Shown: positions 13,817 through 21,626, counted from the first letter of the stretch. The stretch: DNA of 25,179 bases from JAAFIP01 sp031428975 (GCA_031428975.1 JANOYR010000252.1:1-25179); one strand, 5' to 3'. Notes: generated from the sequence alone by a model not told the origin. Numbers and translations are program-made.

Positions 13817-15478
13817 TTAAATTTTGGCTTCTTCCAGCAATTTCTGTGCAATCACCTCGCCCAGTGCCTTTTTAGACACTTTGCCGAAAGTAGACACCGG
13901 AAAATCATGCAAAACTTCCATCCGCTCGGGCAGTTTGAAGCGGGCGATTTCCTGCATTTGTAAAAACGCAACCAAAGTCTTCAAATCCAGCGTTGCGCCG
14001 GTTTTCAATATCACGAAGGCGCACATCTTCTCTCCCATGGCTGCGTCGGGCATGGGTACGCAGGCTACGTTTTGCACCGTCGGGTGCATGAGGATGAGGT
14101 TTTCCACCTCTTCAGCGCTGATTTTTTCACCGCCTCGGTTGATCAAATCCTTCTTGCGGCCTTCGACGATATAGTTGCCCGACGGGTGCTTTTTCATCAG
14201 GTCACCCGAACGGTAGAAGCCATCGGGCGTGAACTGGCGGGCGTTGTATTCGGGCACACCAAAATAGCCGCGCAATGTATAGGGCCCGCGCACAGTGAAT
14301 TCGCCCACTTCGCCGTCGGGCACCTCGCATCCGTCATCATCGAGCAGCAGTACTTCATCGTCCGCACAAACGGGGCGGCCACAGGTCTCCAGCTTGACGA
14401 TTTCGGGGTCGTCTGCATGCACGAACATCAGCGTGCCCTCGCTCATACCAAAGTTTTCCTGCACAAAGCAATTGGTAAACAGCTGCCTCGTGCGCAGCCG
14501 CACCTCGGGCTGCATACGCTGACCGCCGCTTTGAATCAGACGCACTGAGCACAAATTGCGCCCTGCGACGCTCGGGTCGTTGATCAGGCGAATCAGCAAA
14601 GCGGGAACGACTTTAATATGCGTCACGCCATGCTTTTCGATCAGATCAAACATATCTGCAGGCCGCGTGTTGGCATGCAAAACTACCTTTGCGCCATGGA
14701 AGAAAAAGCCTTGAATGCCGGGGCAGGCTAGCGGCAGATTGTGCGCAATGGGAAGCACCAACAGCAGCACAGAATCTCCCGTGACCTCGGTGACTGCGGC
14801 GGCAGCTTTGGAGTTGTAGGCGTAATCATTATTGGTACGCGGAATTAGCTTGGGAATGCCAGTAGTGCCACCCGAGAGCTGAAAAATACAAGGATCGGTC
14901 GGGTCGATCTGAATCTCAGCCAGACGAGAAGCGGGTAGCTTAGCTGGGCGATCAATCAGCTCGCGCAAGCTCACCTCGCCCTCTCCAGCTTGACCGAGCA
15001 CGATGCGAAATTTGAGCGAAGGCTGCGCCTGCTGCACGCGAGAAATCATCTCGCCAAAGCGAAACTCTGCGCCCCCCTCGCGCACGCTTTCTGGATACAC
15101 GCAGGCAGCAGCCCGCGACAGCTCTACAAACTGGTTGATCTCGGCAAAACGGTGGGTGACCAGCGCCGCAATCGGGATAGCACCGATTTTTTGCAGCGCA
15201 AAATACAACAATACGAATTCATTCACATTGGGCAACGTGGGCACCACGCGATCCAACGGTTTGAAACCCAACTCCAGCAAATTCAAAGCGAGGTTGGTGG
15301 TGATGCGGTCAATGTCGGCATAAGTAAAAACCTTCTCGCCATCAATCAAGGCGACGCGATCCGCATAGCGTTTGAACACGGCATCAAACTCCTGTGCAAT
15401 CGTCTGATCTTGCCAATAGCCCTTGGCGCGGTAGCGCGCAGCAAATTCGGGCGGAAACGGCACAACGCCTTCAAGCAT
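13817..15478 (-). CDS. AMP-dependent aryl acid ligase (DhbE/EntE/salicylate-ligase family)
   Basis: This 553-residue ANL-family enzyme adenylates a carboxylic acid. It shows the family opening FPPEFAARYRAKGYWQD (8-24), the ATP loop LSGGTTGIPKLIPR (201-214), FGMSEG (343-348), YRSGDL (422-427), GRKKDLINRGGEKIS (440-454) and a late FGKVSKKAL with the catalytic lysine. The pocket shows N247 in AHNLPLACPG, with C252 where 2,3-dihydroxybenzoate enzymes typically have Ser, and L350 after FGMSEG. As I recall this pattern is typical of salicylate activators. No carrier protein or NRPS is present, so CoA ligation for catabolism is more likely than siderophore synthesis. AGGAG is six bases before the ATG. 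Confidence 0.88.
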   Translation of the reverse strand: MLEGVVPFPPEFAARYRAKGYWQDQTIAQEFDAVFKRYADRVALIDGEKVFTYADIDRITTNLALNLLELGFKPLDRVVPTLPNVNEFVLLYFALQKIGAIPIAALVTHRFAEINQFVELSRAAACVYPESVREGGAEFRFGEMISRVQQAQPSLKFRIVLGQAGEGEVSLRELIDRPAKLPASRLAEIQIDPTDPCIFQLSGGTTGIPKLIPRTNNDYAYNSKAAAAVTEVTGDSVLLLVLPIAHNLPLACPGIQGFFFHGAKVVLHANTRPADMFDLIEKHGVTHIKVVPALLIRLINDPSVAGRNLCSVRLIQSGGQRMQPEVRLRTRQLFTNCFVQENFGMSEGTLMFVHADDPEIVKLETCGRPVCADDEVLLLDDDGCEVPDGEVGEFTVRGPYTLRGYFGVPEYNARQFTPDGFYRSGDLMKKHPSGNYIVEGRKKDLINRGGEKISAEEVENLILMHPTVQNVACVPMPDAAMGEKMCAFVILKTGATLDLKTLVAFLQMQEIARFKLPERMEVLHDFPVSTFGKVSKKALGEVIAQKLLEEAKI

Positions 15479-15489
15479 GTTCTTCTCCT

Positions 15490-16263
15490 TTAAGTGCTGC
15501 TGGTGAAGCCACCATCGATCACGATGATCTCTCCGGTGACGAATTTCATACCAGTGATCAGGCTGAGCATGGCATCGGCCACGTCATCCGCAGTCACGCA
15601 GCGCTTGAGCGGCGTGGCTTTGGCGCGTGCGCCCATCATGTCCGCATACTTGTCGCCCAGCATGCGCTCCATCCAATCGCCCTCCATCCAGCCGGGTGCC
15701 ACAGCGTTCACGCGAATGTGAGGTCCCAAATTCCAAGCCAAGGTTTTGGTGAGATTCACCACCGCCGCTTTACTGGCGGCATAAGGCAGCGGCTGCGGGC
15801 CGGGGCGTAGGCCCACGATGCTGGCGGTGTTCACCACCGCCGGATCGCCGCCCTGCTCTTTGGATTTTTTGAGCAAAGGCACGGCCGCTCGCGTAACCTG
15901 AAATAAGCCGCGCACATTCACTGCAAAAGTGCGGTCCCATTCATCAAGGTCAAGGCTTTCTAAATTTTTGACCTTCCATTTGGCCGTCGTCCCCGAATTG
16001 TTGACCAAGGCATCCAGATGGCCAAACTCTGCCTCGATGGTTTTCATCATGGCGCGCACAGCCGCCTCATCGCTTACATCGGCCTGCACCAGCAGCGCTA
16101 GTCCGCCCAGCGCCTGCACCTCGACTGCCAAAGCTTGCGCCGCTTTCGCACTCGATGCGTAGTTGATGGCTACATCAAAGCCAGCACGGGCCAAGGCCAG
16201 CACCGCGCTTCGGCCAATGCCCGTGGCACCGCCAGTAACTAAGGCTTTTTTCCGAATAGTCAT
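15490..16263 (-). CDS. Short-chain dehydrogenase/reductase (FabG-like)
   Basis: This 257-residue classical SDR uses NAD(P)H to interconvert a hydroxyl and a ketone. The cofactor motif is TGGATGIG (10-17), the structural motif is NNSG (88-91), and the catalytic residues are S148, Y161 and K165 (YAASK). VAPGWMEGDWM and a final GEIIVIDGG are typical. The ATG at 16263 gives the family length; the upstream frame reaches into the preceding gene. It is 11 bp before the ligase start and 19 bp after the binding-protein gene. It may act as the 3-hydroxyacyl-CoA dehydrogenase of the pathway or on a ring hydroxyl. Confidence 0.9.
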   Translation of the reverse strand: MTIRKKALVTGGATGIGRSAVLALARAGFDVAINYASSAKAAQALAVEVQALGGLALLVQADVSDEAAVRAMMKTIEAEFGHLDALVNNSGTTAKWKVKNLESLDLDEWDRTFAVNVRGLFQVTRAAVPLLKKSKEQGGDPAVVNTASIVGLRPGPQPLPYAASKAAVVNLTKTLAWNLGPHIRVNAVAPGWMEGDWMERMLGDKYADMMGARAKATPLKRCVTADDVADAMLSLITGMKFVTGEIIVIDGGFTSST

Positions 16264-16282
16264 AAAAATTTCTTTCGCCCGG

Positions 16283-17302
16283 TTATTGAGGCTGGATACC
16301 CAAATCACTCACCAGTTTTTTGGCCACGCGCTGCTGAGCAGCAAAGAATTCGCGGCTGGAGGCTAAGCTGTCTTGTCGGGGGTAAACGCCCATGTCATTA
16401 AGGCGCGTTACCACCTCTGATGCAGCCGTGATTTTGTTGATTTCGGTATTTAGGCGCTGCGCCACGTCAGGCGGTGTGCCCACAGGCACAATGATCTGAA
16501 ACCAGCCCACTACGTCGTATCCTGGATAGGTTTCAGCCACCGTAGGAATATCCAAGCCTGGAAGGCGCTGGGCTGAAGTGACAGCTAAGGGCTTGAGTCG
16601 CCCCGATTTGAAATGCTGCAACAGGCCTGGCACACCGTCAGCCACAAGCGTCACCTCGCCAGCAAGCAAAGCCACCACAGCAGCAGGTGGGCCTGGGTAG
16701 GGAACGGTGGTAAGACCCATTGCACCCATTTTGTTGACCACCTCACCAGCCAAGTGGGGCAGAGAATTGATCTGTGGTGCAGCAAAATTCAGTTTACCTG
16801 GCGCAGCCTTGGATTGACGAGCCAAGTCGTTCAAGCTGTTGATACCGCTCGCTGAACTTGTAGCCAATACCAGCGGGCTGATGCCAACTGTGGCCACGGA
16901 GGTCAGGTCGGTATCAGGGTTGAACTGCGGGTTTTTATAGACCAATGGCGTGATCGTACCCATCGCTGCGGGTACGAATCCGATGGTGTAGCCATCATTC
17001 GGGGAGCGCGCCAGTGCTGACATACCTGGTATCCCGCCTGCCCCCGGACGGTTTTCCACTACTACCCCCTGACCCAGTGCCGCACCTAGTCGTTCGCCCA
17101 GCATACGGGCAATCACATCAGGTGCTGCACCCGGACCCGCGGGCACGATCATCTTCACAGGCTTATTGGGCCAAGTCTGCGCCAGAGCCTGCGGGCTTGC
17201 GGCGAGGTATGTCAATGCTGCGACAAAGCCTGCGGCACCCATAAGTTTGGACGTGATGAAGGAAAAATTGCGCTGCGTTGTACGCAGGATTGAAGGTCTC
17301 AT
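16283..17302 (-). CDS. Bug/TctC-family periplasmic substrate-binding protein
   Basis: This 339-residue exported binding protein belongs to the tripartite tricarboxylate transporter family. A signal peptide (about 1-41, ending QALA-Q) is followed by TWPNKPVKMIVPAGPGAAPD and VVENRPGAGGIPG, the hallmarks of Bug proteins that bind carboxylic acids. The ATG at 17302 has GGAG five to ten bases upstream. No TctA or TctB membrane partner is seen in the window, which is common for orphan Bug proteins; these may use a distant permease or act as sensors. It is the first gene of the catabolic operon, divergent from the LysR gene. Confidence 0.92.
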   Translation of the reverse strand: MRPSILRTTQRNFSFITSKLMGAAGFVAALTYLAASPQALAQTWPNKPVKMIVPAGPGAAPDVIARMLGERLGAALGQGVVVENRPGAGGIPGMSALARSPNDGYTIGFVPAAMGTITPLVYKNPQFNPDTDLTSVATVGISPLVLATSSASGINSLNDLARQSKAAPGKLNFAAPQINSLPHLAGEVVNKMGAMGLTTVPYPGPPAAVVALLAGEVTLVADGVPGLLQHFKSGRLKPLAVTSAQRLPGLDIPTVAETYPGYDVVGWFQIIVPVGTPPDVAQRLNTEINKITAASEVVTRLNDMGVYPRQDSLASSREFFAAQQRVAKKLVSDLGIQPQ

Positions 17303-17354
17303 GGTTGCTCTCCAAGGTTGGAATAAACCACACTGTACGCAGCTTGAGCGTTTC

Positions 17355-17374
17355 ATAATAGAGGGCAAAATTAT
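17355..17374. promoter_or_regulatory. Candidate LysR operator in the divergent intergenic region
   Basis: ATAAT (17355-17359) and ATTAT (17370-17374) are inverted around a ten-base spacer in the 138-bp gap between tctC-like and lysR-like genes. This is close to, but one base short of, the usual T-N11-A LysR-box spacing. The AT-rich region probably contains both divergent promoters, but no consensus -35/-10 pair stands out. Confidence 0.35.
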
Positions 17375-17440
17375 ATAAGTGATGCAAAAATGTGAACACA
17401 ATAAGCCATACTTGAAACTTCACAATACCTATCTATCTTC

Positions 17441-18328
17441 ATGAAACTCAATCAACTGCGTGATCTCGTGGCCATCGTGCAATGCGGCAGCTTGCGTGCG
17501 GCGGCTCGCCATCTGGGCGTGGCGCAATCGGGGCTGACACGCAGCATCCGCGTATTGGAAAAGGAATGTGGAGGAAATCTATTTGAACGCGATGCGAAGG
17601 GCATGATCCTGACACCGATTGGTCAGATGTTCTACCAGCGCGCCAGCACAGCTGTGAGCGAGCTACGGCGCGCCAAGGAAGAGATTGCGCAGGTGCGGGG
17701 CGGCACACAGGGCAATATCACGGTGGGGCTGTCAATCATGCCGCATGTGGGCATGCTGCCCTTTGCACTGCGTGCGTTTTACCAGCGCTTTCCTGGAGTA
17801 GTGCTCAAAATCATTGAGGGTTTGTACCCTGCGATTGAGCCCGGTCTACGCAATGGAAACATAGATTTTTATATCGGCGCTGCCGCACAAACCATGCCGA
17901 ATACAGGCTTAATTTGTGAAGTATTGTTTGAAAATACCCGCATCGTCGTTGGCCGCAAAGGGCATCCACTGGCTGGTGCACGCACGCTGGGTGAACTCAC
18001 GCAAGCAGAGTGGGCCACACCATCACTTGACCTGAACGCCACTATTGATTTGAACGCGTTATTCGCAAGCTTTGGTCTGCCTCCACCCAACATCCGTTTG
18101 CAAGCCCATTCAGCTATGACGGTGCTCACAGCCCTGTCCAGCACGGATCTGCTGGCGATGCTGCCTCGCCAATGGATGGACTGGCCGTTAACACAAAACG
18201 TGCTGCAACCCATCATCATCCAAGAGCATTTGCAAGCACCAGATATTCTCTTTGTGCGACGCGTCGATTTGCCACTCACGCCAGCGGCTGAGTATTTCTG
18301 TGATTTGCTGCGTAGACGCGGGCCCTGA
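17441..18328 (+). CDS. LysR-family transcriptional regulator
   Basis: This 295-residue LysR-type regulator has an N-terminal winged helix (MKLNQLRDLVAIVQCGSLRA, then HLGVAQSGLTRSIRVLE) and a linker helix. The ligand-binding domain starts near residue 92 (GNITVGLSIMPHVGML). It is divergent from the tctC-SDR-ligase-amidohydrolase-crotonase operon and very likely controls it, responding to the pathway substrate or its CoA ester. The ribosome binding site before ATG 17441 is weak, but the N terminus matches the family exactly. The N-terminal domain resembles regulators of aromatic or acid catabolism such as CbbR/GbpR-type proteins only loosely. Confidence 0.92.
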   Translation: MKLNQLRDLVAIVQCGSLRAAARHLGVAQSGLTRSIRVLEKECGGNLFERDAKGMILTPIGQMFYQRASTAVSELRRAKEEIAQVRGGTQGNITVGLSIMPHVGMLPFALRAFYQRFPGVVLKIIEGLYPAIEPGLRNGNIDFYIGAAAQTMPNTGLICEVLFENTRIVVGRKGHPLAGARTLGELTQAEWATPSLDLNATIDLNALFASFGLPPPNIRLQAHSAMTVLTALSSTDLLAMLPRQWMDWPLTQNVLQPIIIQEHLQAPDILFVRRVDLPLTPAAEYFCDLLRRRGP

Positions 18329-18492
18329 GTGAGCGATACTACTAAAGAACTCACGCCAAAGCCCTGCAGGCAAAAGCGCTGTACTAAGGCGGCTTGGGTT
18401 TTGAGTGCGGCAAAGGCAGTCAATTAAGAAAGGGCTTTCGTTGATGTCTCTGATTGTTTATCAACTAAGAATTGCGCAAAGCGCTAGTATTT

Positions 18493-18540
18493 CATTTGCA
18501 TTTGCATTTGCATTTGCATTTGCATTTGCATTTGCATTTG
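18493..18540. repeat. Hexanucleotide microsatellite (CATTTG)8
   Basis: Eight perfect tandem copies of CATTTG run uninterrupted. They lie in the 307-bp gap (18329-18635) between the convergent lysR-like and DUF1853 genes. Apart from this array, dispersed repeat D and a short GTGAG/CTCAC inverted pair (18329-18333, 18350-18354), nothing else is seen in the gap. Perfect repeat units suggest recent slippage-driven expansion. Confidence 0.97.
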
Positions 18541-18570
18541 GTAAATGATCGAAAAAGCGCAAAAAATCCT

Positions 18571-18616
18571 ATTTTGATAGCAAACTATGATCATATGACA
18601 GTGACATTGGCCTAGA
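18571..18616 (+). repeat. Dispersed repeat copy D
   Basis: This segment reads ATTTTGATAGCAAACTATGA, then TCATATGACAGTGACATTGG. It is one of the best preserved copies of the window-wide repeat: its 5' half matches the 10153 copy and its 3' half matches the 24263 copy. It lies 30 bp after the (CATTTG)8 array and marks the right edge of the catabolic cluster. Confidence 0.65.
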
Positions 18617-18635
18617 AATCATAAATTGAAGCACT

Positions 18636-19688
18636 CTACCCCACTGGGGGTTGCACAAAATAGCGCGCCTGCTCCAGCCAACGGCCGTCGACCTGCTGCG
18701 CCAGTTGCGCGACCAAGCGTGCGCCTTTGCGCGGATATATCTGTGAATCCCAAGCCGCTTGCAAGACCTGAGGCACTTGGCTGGCGTTCAGGGCAGAAGT
18801 CTGGCCTTGCGTGGCAAATGCACCAGCGGCCAAGCTGGCAGGCGGCATCCAGTCTGGTCGCACAAGCTCTAGGTAGCGGTATCCATTGGAGCGGTGGTAA
18901 GTCGCAGCTGCATCCCCCTCCACCTCGCCCCAGCTTTCAAACGGCAGCCACCAGCCTTTGCAGTGCGCAGGGTTGAGCGCAGCGCAAGGGGGAATGGGCT
19001 GGCCGTGGCGGTAAAACATCCAGCCTTTGGCAAAAGCTTGGGGCTGCCATGTGTGTGCGCTCCACGGCGCGGGTGGGCGGTGGCCCAGTTGTTTGACCAG
19101 GAGTTTGCTGACTTTTTGGTCAAAGGTTTCATCGGAATCAGGGCCGACAAAATCACGCAACTGGGCGGGCGCTGGGCCACTGGCTTGACAAAGAAAAAAT
19201 TTAACGGCCAGCTCCCAGTGCAGACTCTGGCCGCTGGGGCTGTGCAGGAGAAAGTCGATTTCGCCTAGGGTGGTGTGGCTGATGGCTGGCTTGGGGGCGA
19301 ACCCTTCGACAAGCTCGGCGCGAACGGAGTTGGGCGCGTGGCGCAGGGCGATGTTTTGCGCCTCTAGGCGGTGCAGCGGGCCGTGGCTTAAAAAGAAGGC
19401 CAGCAGGCGCTCGGCCATGCGGCCTAGGCGCAGGTGGCCGGGCTGCTTGCCTTGCACGCTGTCGCGGGCAGACTGCACGCTTTGCGCAAGGGGCGTGGGG
19501 TCTTGGGCCAGTGTAGCTAGCCATGCCTCAATAGCCCGCACTTCTGGTGGGCTAAAGTGCACAATGGATGCGCTAACACCCAGCTGGGAAATAGCGGCAT
19601 CCGAGAGCAGCGGCGGGGACAGAAGCAGCCAGTGCAGCGCTGCAAGCAGGGCGCTGGGTTCAGGCTGGAGGCGACTGGAATCAGACAA
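18636..19688 (-). CDS. DUF1853 family protein
   Basis: This 350-residue protein of unknown function matches the DUF1853 pattern: RLGRMAERLLAFFL (87-100), a TLGEIDFLL segment (140-148), HWELAVKFFL (157-166) and a GWMFYRH ... CKGWWLP region (about 230-260). The conserved E, D, E and K residues are arranged somewhat like a nuclease-fold core (TLGEIDFLL with WELAVK), which is only a suggestion. The frame begins immediately after a stop with a TTG at 19688, the only plausible start, without a clear ribosome binding site. Residues 120-132 (SVRAELVEGFAP) derive from a dispersed repeat. It follows the J-domain-like gene by 20 bp and is likely the last gene of the surE operon. Confidence 0.8.
   Translation of the reverse strand: MSDSSRLQPEPSALLAALHWLLLSPPLLSDAAISQLGVSASIVHFSPPEVRAIEAWLATLAQDPTPLAQSVQSARDSVQGKQPGHLRLGRMAERLLAFFLSHGPLHRLEAQNIALRHAPNSVRAELVEGFAPKPAISHTTLGEIDFLLHSPSGQSLHWELAVKFFLCQASGPAPAQLRDFVGPDSDETFDQKVSKLLVKQLGHRPPAPWSAHTWQPQAFAKGWMFYRHGQPIPPCAALNPAHCKGWWLPFESWGEVEGDAAATYHRSNGYRYLELVRPDWMPPASLAAGAFATQGQTSALNASQVPQVLQAAWDSQIYPRKGARLVAQLAQQVDGRWLEQARYFVQPPVG
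19302..19328. repeat. FDKLRANG-type dispersed repeat inside the DUF1853 gene
   Basis: CCTTCGACAAGCTCGGCGCG followed by AACGG is the well-known short repeat that translates as FDKLRANG in one frame and VRAELVEG in another. Here it is read in frame as SVRAELVEGF within the DUF1853 protein, between RHAPN and APKPAISH. The recognition is from memory of many proteobacterial genomes. Confidence 0.75.
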
Positions 19689-19708
19689 TCAATTGCAGAC
19701 AACAGGCA

Positions 19709-20824
19709 TCAATTGAAGATGAATGCTGGCATGTCATCCATGGCGTTTAGCTGCGTTTTCACCCATTTTTTTAGTGCTTTGTCATCGGCGATTAAGGTGG
19801 TTTCGTAGCGAATTTGGGCAATACTGGCTTCTAAACGCTTGGCGTTGCTGCGCAGGCGCTGCGCCAGTTGGCTGTCGGTAATGGGCCCTGTCACCGGCAG
19901 GGCGCACTGGTAGCGAAACGCTTGGTTCATGCTGCGCAGCTCGCCCGCAAGGCTGGTGGCCTGCTCTTTGAGCACACGGTTGAAATGGCGCAGCTTGTCT
20001 GCGACCATGCTGCCCATACCGCGTGGGTTGAGCTGCTCCACCTGCAGCTGCAATTGCAGCAAGGCCATGAGGTCTTTTTTGTCGTTGGCGGCATTAACCT
20101 GCACCATGAGGCTGTGTTTACGGGCACGCTCGGCTTCGTCGGGCTCTCGGTCGGGGTGCAGGGCGCTGGCCAGTTTGCGGTAAATGTCGCGCAGCGCTTT
20201 GCCCGCGTCAAGTTCTTCTTGCTCTGCAGCTTGTAGCTTTTTAGATTTTTTGCGTTTGGCATCTTTGGCGGTTTGGCGTGCTTGCTCTTGCTGCATTTGC
20301 TGGCGCATCACGGCATCAAAAATGGCTTCGGGTGAGTCAAGCGATGGGTCGTTGGGGTCAAATCCAAAATTTTCGCTCAGGTGTGCACGCATCTCCTTGA
20401 ACATTTCTTCTTTTTCTTGGCTATCGTCTAAATCGCCGTCTAGACCATCTTCATCGCCGTCGTCATCTTCAGGGAACAACCGGTCATAAATGGCGCGCAT
20501 CGCCTCTTGTGAAGGCCCATGCAGCAGGTCTACGATGAGCTCATACATGATGTCAACGATATCTTCGCGCAGCGATTTGGACAAACCCTGGCCTTGCAAG
20601 CGGCCGTCCAAATAAGCCACCAAGGCGGCCATGGCCACTTGCTGCTGCTGGCGCAAAGGGTCAAATTTTTTGGCATCTTGCGCCCGAAAGTCGTCTATTT
20701 TCTTCTTGAGCGCTTCTATGGCCTGCTTGGACTGCTCTATTTTTTCTAGCAGCTGGTTAAACAGCTTTTGCTCGGGCGCTAAAACTTGGCCTGCAATGGC
20801 CAAAGCGGTAGATTGGCTTTTCAA
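19709..20824 (-). CDS. J-domain-like protein with coiled coil and acidic region
   Basis: This 371-residue protein carries an HPD motif at 223-225 in LRDIYRKLASALHPDREPDE, followed by a helix III-like stretch (about 231-262). This suggests a J domain that would stimulate DnaK. The canonical helix I is not recognisable. Before it lie a coiled-coil-prone segment (about 15-65), an acidic stretch (EDDDGDEDGLDGDLDD, 119-134) and a KRKKSKK basic patch (190-196). It starts with TTG at 20824, supported by GGGAG seven bases upstream that overlaps the end of the exonuclease gene; no ATG lies near. The client and role are unknown. It is sandwiched between an exonuclease and DUF1853. Confidence 0.78.
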   Translation of the reverse strand: MKSQSTALAIAGQVLAPEQKLFNQLLEKIEQSKQAIEALKKKIDDFRAQDAKKFDPLRQQQQVAMAALVAYLDGRLQGQGLSKSLREDIVDIMYELIVDLLHGPSQEAMRAIYDRLFPEDDDGDEDGLDGDLDDSQEKEEMFKEMRAHLSENFGFDPNDPSLDSPEAIFDAVMRQQMQQEQARQTAKDAKRKKSKKLQAAEQEELDAGKALRDIYRKLASALHPDREPDEAERARKHSLMVQVNAANDKKDLMALLQLQLQVEQLNPRGMGSMVADKLRHFNRVLKEQATSLAGELRSMNQAFRYQCALPVTGPITDSQLAQRLRSNAKRLEASIAQIRYETTLIADDKALKKWVKTQLNAMDDMPAFIFN

Positions 20825-20828
20825 TGCG

Positions 20829-21614
20829 CTACTCCCACGCAGCCAAGTATTCGTCCCAGTGCGATTGCGTGGGCGCTAGGTTGCCCAAGGTTTCTTTTAC
20901 AAAGGCAATCTCGGTGTCGTATTCTTTTTCGGTCAAGCCAGCGCGCATTTTTTGAAAGCGCAGGTAGACCAAATAGGTGTTCATCACATCGGTTTCGCAG
21001 TATTTGCGGATATCGTCTACTTTTCCGTCTAAATATTGCGGATACACCTGCGAACCGTCCATGCCCAGCTTGCCCGGAAAGCCGCAGAGCTTGGCCATGG
21101 CGTCTAGCGGCGCATTGTTTTTGGGTTGGTACATAGCCAGCAAATCCATCAAGTCTAGGTGCCGCATGTGGTAGCGGCTGATGTAGTTGTTCCATTTGAA
21201 TTCGCGGTCGTCGTCGCCCAAATCCCAATATTTATCCGCCACCACGCCGTGCTTGAGGCCGCGGTAGTGCAGCACTGGCAGGTCAAAGCCGCCGCCATTC
21301 CAGCTGACCAGCTGGGGGGCATGTTTTTCAACGGTGTTAAAAAACTGCTTGATGACTTTGCCCTCGGAGGCATCGTCGCGGTCCACAAAACTGTGGATTT
21401 TGAGGCCATCGGCATTGCGAAACACCGCGCTGATGCACAGCACACGCTGTAGGTGCAGGGGCATGAAGTCGCTTTTATTGGACGCTTTGCGCTCTGCTAC
21501 CCAAGCTTCATAGACCTGCGCGTCGGTGTGCTCGGCGGGCGCATGGCCTAGGGCGCGTAAGCCCGCTACATCGGGAATGGATTCAATGTCAAATACCAAG
21601 ACGGGCCATGTCAT
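20829..21614 (-). CDS. Predicted 3'-5' exonuclease, PolB-exonuclease-like (DEDDy)
   Basis: This 261-residue protein has the three exonuclease motifs: D9-x-E11 in VFDIES, D111 in SWNGGGFDLPVL, and Y205-xxx-D209 in YCETDV. This makes it a DEDDy-type 3'-5' exonuclease related to the proofreading domain of family B DNA polymerases, without polymerase domains. It presumably trims single-stranded DNA or RNA ends using two metal ions. ATG 21614 is used; the frame extends two codons to a TTG. It is 12 bp after nlpD and 4 bp before the J-domain-like gene, so it belongs to the same transcript. Confidence 0.88.
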   Translation of the reverse strand: MTWPVLVFDIESIPDVAGLRALGHAPAEHTDAQVYEAWVAERKASNKSDFMPLHLQRVLCISAVFRNADGLKIHSFVDRDDASEGKVIKQFFNTVEKHAPQLVSWNGGGFDLPVLHYRGLKHGVVADKYWDLGDDDREFKWNNYISRYHMRHLDLMDLLAMYQPKNNAPLDAMAKLCGFPGKLGMDGSQVYPQYLDGKVDDIRKYCETDVMNTYLVYLRFQKMRAGLTEKEYDTEIAFVKETLGNLAPTQSHWDEYLAAWE

Positions 21615-21626
21615 ATGCAATAGCCT

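Noticed and set aside
13817..15478. Siderophore-biosynthesis adenylation enzyme working with the upstream iron locus
   Set aside because: No carrier protein, NRPS or isochorismate genes are present, and the gene is embedded in a catabolic operon 8 kb away on the other strand.
15490..16263. EntA-type 2,3-dihydro-2,3-dihydroxybenzoate dehydrogenase
   Set aside because: The neighbouring ligase made this tempting, but the sequence looks like a general FabG-type SDR and no EntB/EntC partners are present.
18493..18540. CRISPR array
   Set aside because: The units are a six-base perfect tandem repeat without spacers.
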